Assembly: GCF_002479325.1 (NCBI RefSeq)
Contig: NZ_DLMO01000129.1
Span: 1 to 56,013, forward strand
Direction: 5' to 3'
Source of the DNA: Brevundimonas sp. UBA7534
Lineage (GTDB): Bacteria > Pseudomonadota > Alphaproteobacteria > Caulobacterales > Caulobacteraceae
DNA: 56,013 bases
Part shown: positions 55,836 through 56,013 of the stretch, piece after piece
How the letters are laid out: each line of letters opens with the position of its first letter
Position numbering within the stretch: the stretch's first letter is position 1
Translations under genes and position numbers: made by a program
Notes under the pieces: model-generated
Database searches by the model: none
Told to the model about the DNA's origin: nothing
Seen by the model: the letters and a program-made list of their open reading frames with translations, nothing else

Positions 55836-56013
55836 ATGCCCGACCTGAAGACCGTCCTCGGCGAAGCGGTGGGCGCCGCCTTCGCCGCCGAAGGCGTGGA
55901 CACGGCCCTGGCGCGCGTCACCCCGTCGGACCGCCCGGATCTGGCCGATTTCCAGTCGAACGGCGCGCTGGCCGCCGCGAAGGCGCTTAAAGCCAATCCG
56001 CGCGAACTGGCCG
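55836..56013 (+). CDS. argS: Arginyl-tRNA synthetase (5' end, runs off the window)
   Basis: Only the first 59 codons are present: MPDLKTVLGEAVGAAFAAEG followed by VDTALARVTPSDRPDLADFQSNGALAAAKALKANPRELA. This is the N-terminal Add-1 domain that contacts tRNA-Arg. The DFQSNGALAAAKAL block matches alphaproteobacterial ArgS. The ATG at 55836 is 1 nt after the upstream stop (TAAgATG). Confidence 0.88.
   Translation, partial: MPDLKTVLGEAVGAAFAAEGVDTALARVTPSDRPDLADFQSNGALAAAKALKANPRELA

Overview
The window is high-GC alphaproteobacterial DNA. It most resembles the Caulobacterales, probably Brevundimonas or a close relative. The evidence is the gene families (RpoE-ChrR pair, HWE-type kinase, DUF4170, DUF3035, DUF6481, SemiSWEET), the codon bias, and boxes of the form GGAAC-N16-CGTT that match the alphaproteobacterial general-stress sigma factor (EcfG/SigT) consensus. 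I see no insertion sequence, prophage, integrase or CRISPR array. Coding density is high and every gene reads as chromosomal.

Layout. (1) 1-7005: rpoC (cut by the window edge) and rpoB on the minus strand. A structured leader lies upstream, and the neighbour is a divergent quinone oxidoreductase rather than ribosomal protein genes. (2) 8.4-17 kb: a KGG stress protein, a fused EgtB-EgtD ergothioneine enzyme, an acyl-CoA dehydrogenase with an SCP2 protein, small membrane proteins, an amidase and a DPP-IV-like peptidase. (3) 17-30.5 kb: ferredoxin-NADP reductase, chorismate mutase, a signalling block (lone Hpt, receiver, HWE kinase, 1227-residue PAS hybrid kinase), tRNA-Lys, Dps and two SleB-type wall hydrolases. 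(4) 30.5-36.2 kb: an RpoE-ChrR-type ECF sigma/anti-sigma pair between two lipid-related operons (DUF1365 plus FAD oxidoreductase on one side; DUF1295, CFA-type methyltransferase and DUF2177 on the other). (5) 36.2-41.6 kb: ATP-dependent DNA ligase, a second hybrid kinase, BolA, a J-domain protein and DUF4170. (6) 41.6-47.2 kb: a lipid A/LPS operon (MsbA-like exporter, DUF374 acyltransferase, waaA, lpxK). (7) 47.2-56 kb: amidohydrolase, L,D-transpeptidase-like protein, TrhO, purD, small envelope genes, xseA, lspA, a DUF3035 lipoprotein, a periplasmic protein of unknown role and the start of argS.

The most interesting signals are regulatory. Three copies of CATCC-N16-CGTA sit at the three promoter positions around the RpoE-ChrR locus, two of them back to back on a shared palindrome. 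This suggests one oxidative-stress, membrane-lipid regulon. The linked ChrR keeps all four cupin zinc ligands but has lost both cysteines of its N-terminal zinc anti-sigma site. Separately, three exact GGAAC-N16-CGTT boxes and two near matches precede egtBD, the PAS hybrid kinase, a KGG gene, a glycine-zipper lipoprotein, and a 24-codon membrane peptide with a PRC-barrel lipoprotein. Together they outline a general-stress regulon dispersed across the window.

All calls come from reading the sequence and remembered family motifs. No database search was run.
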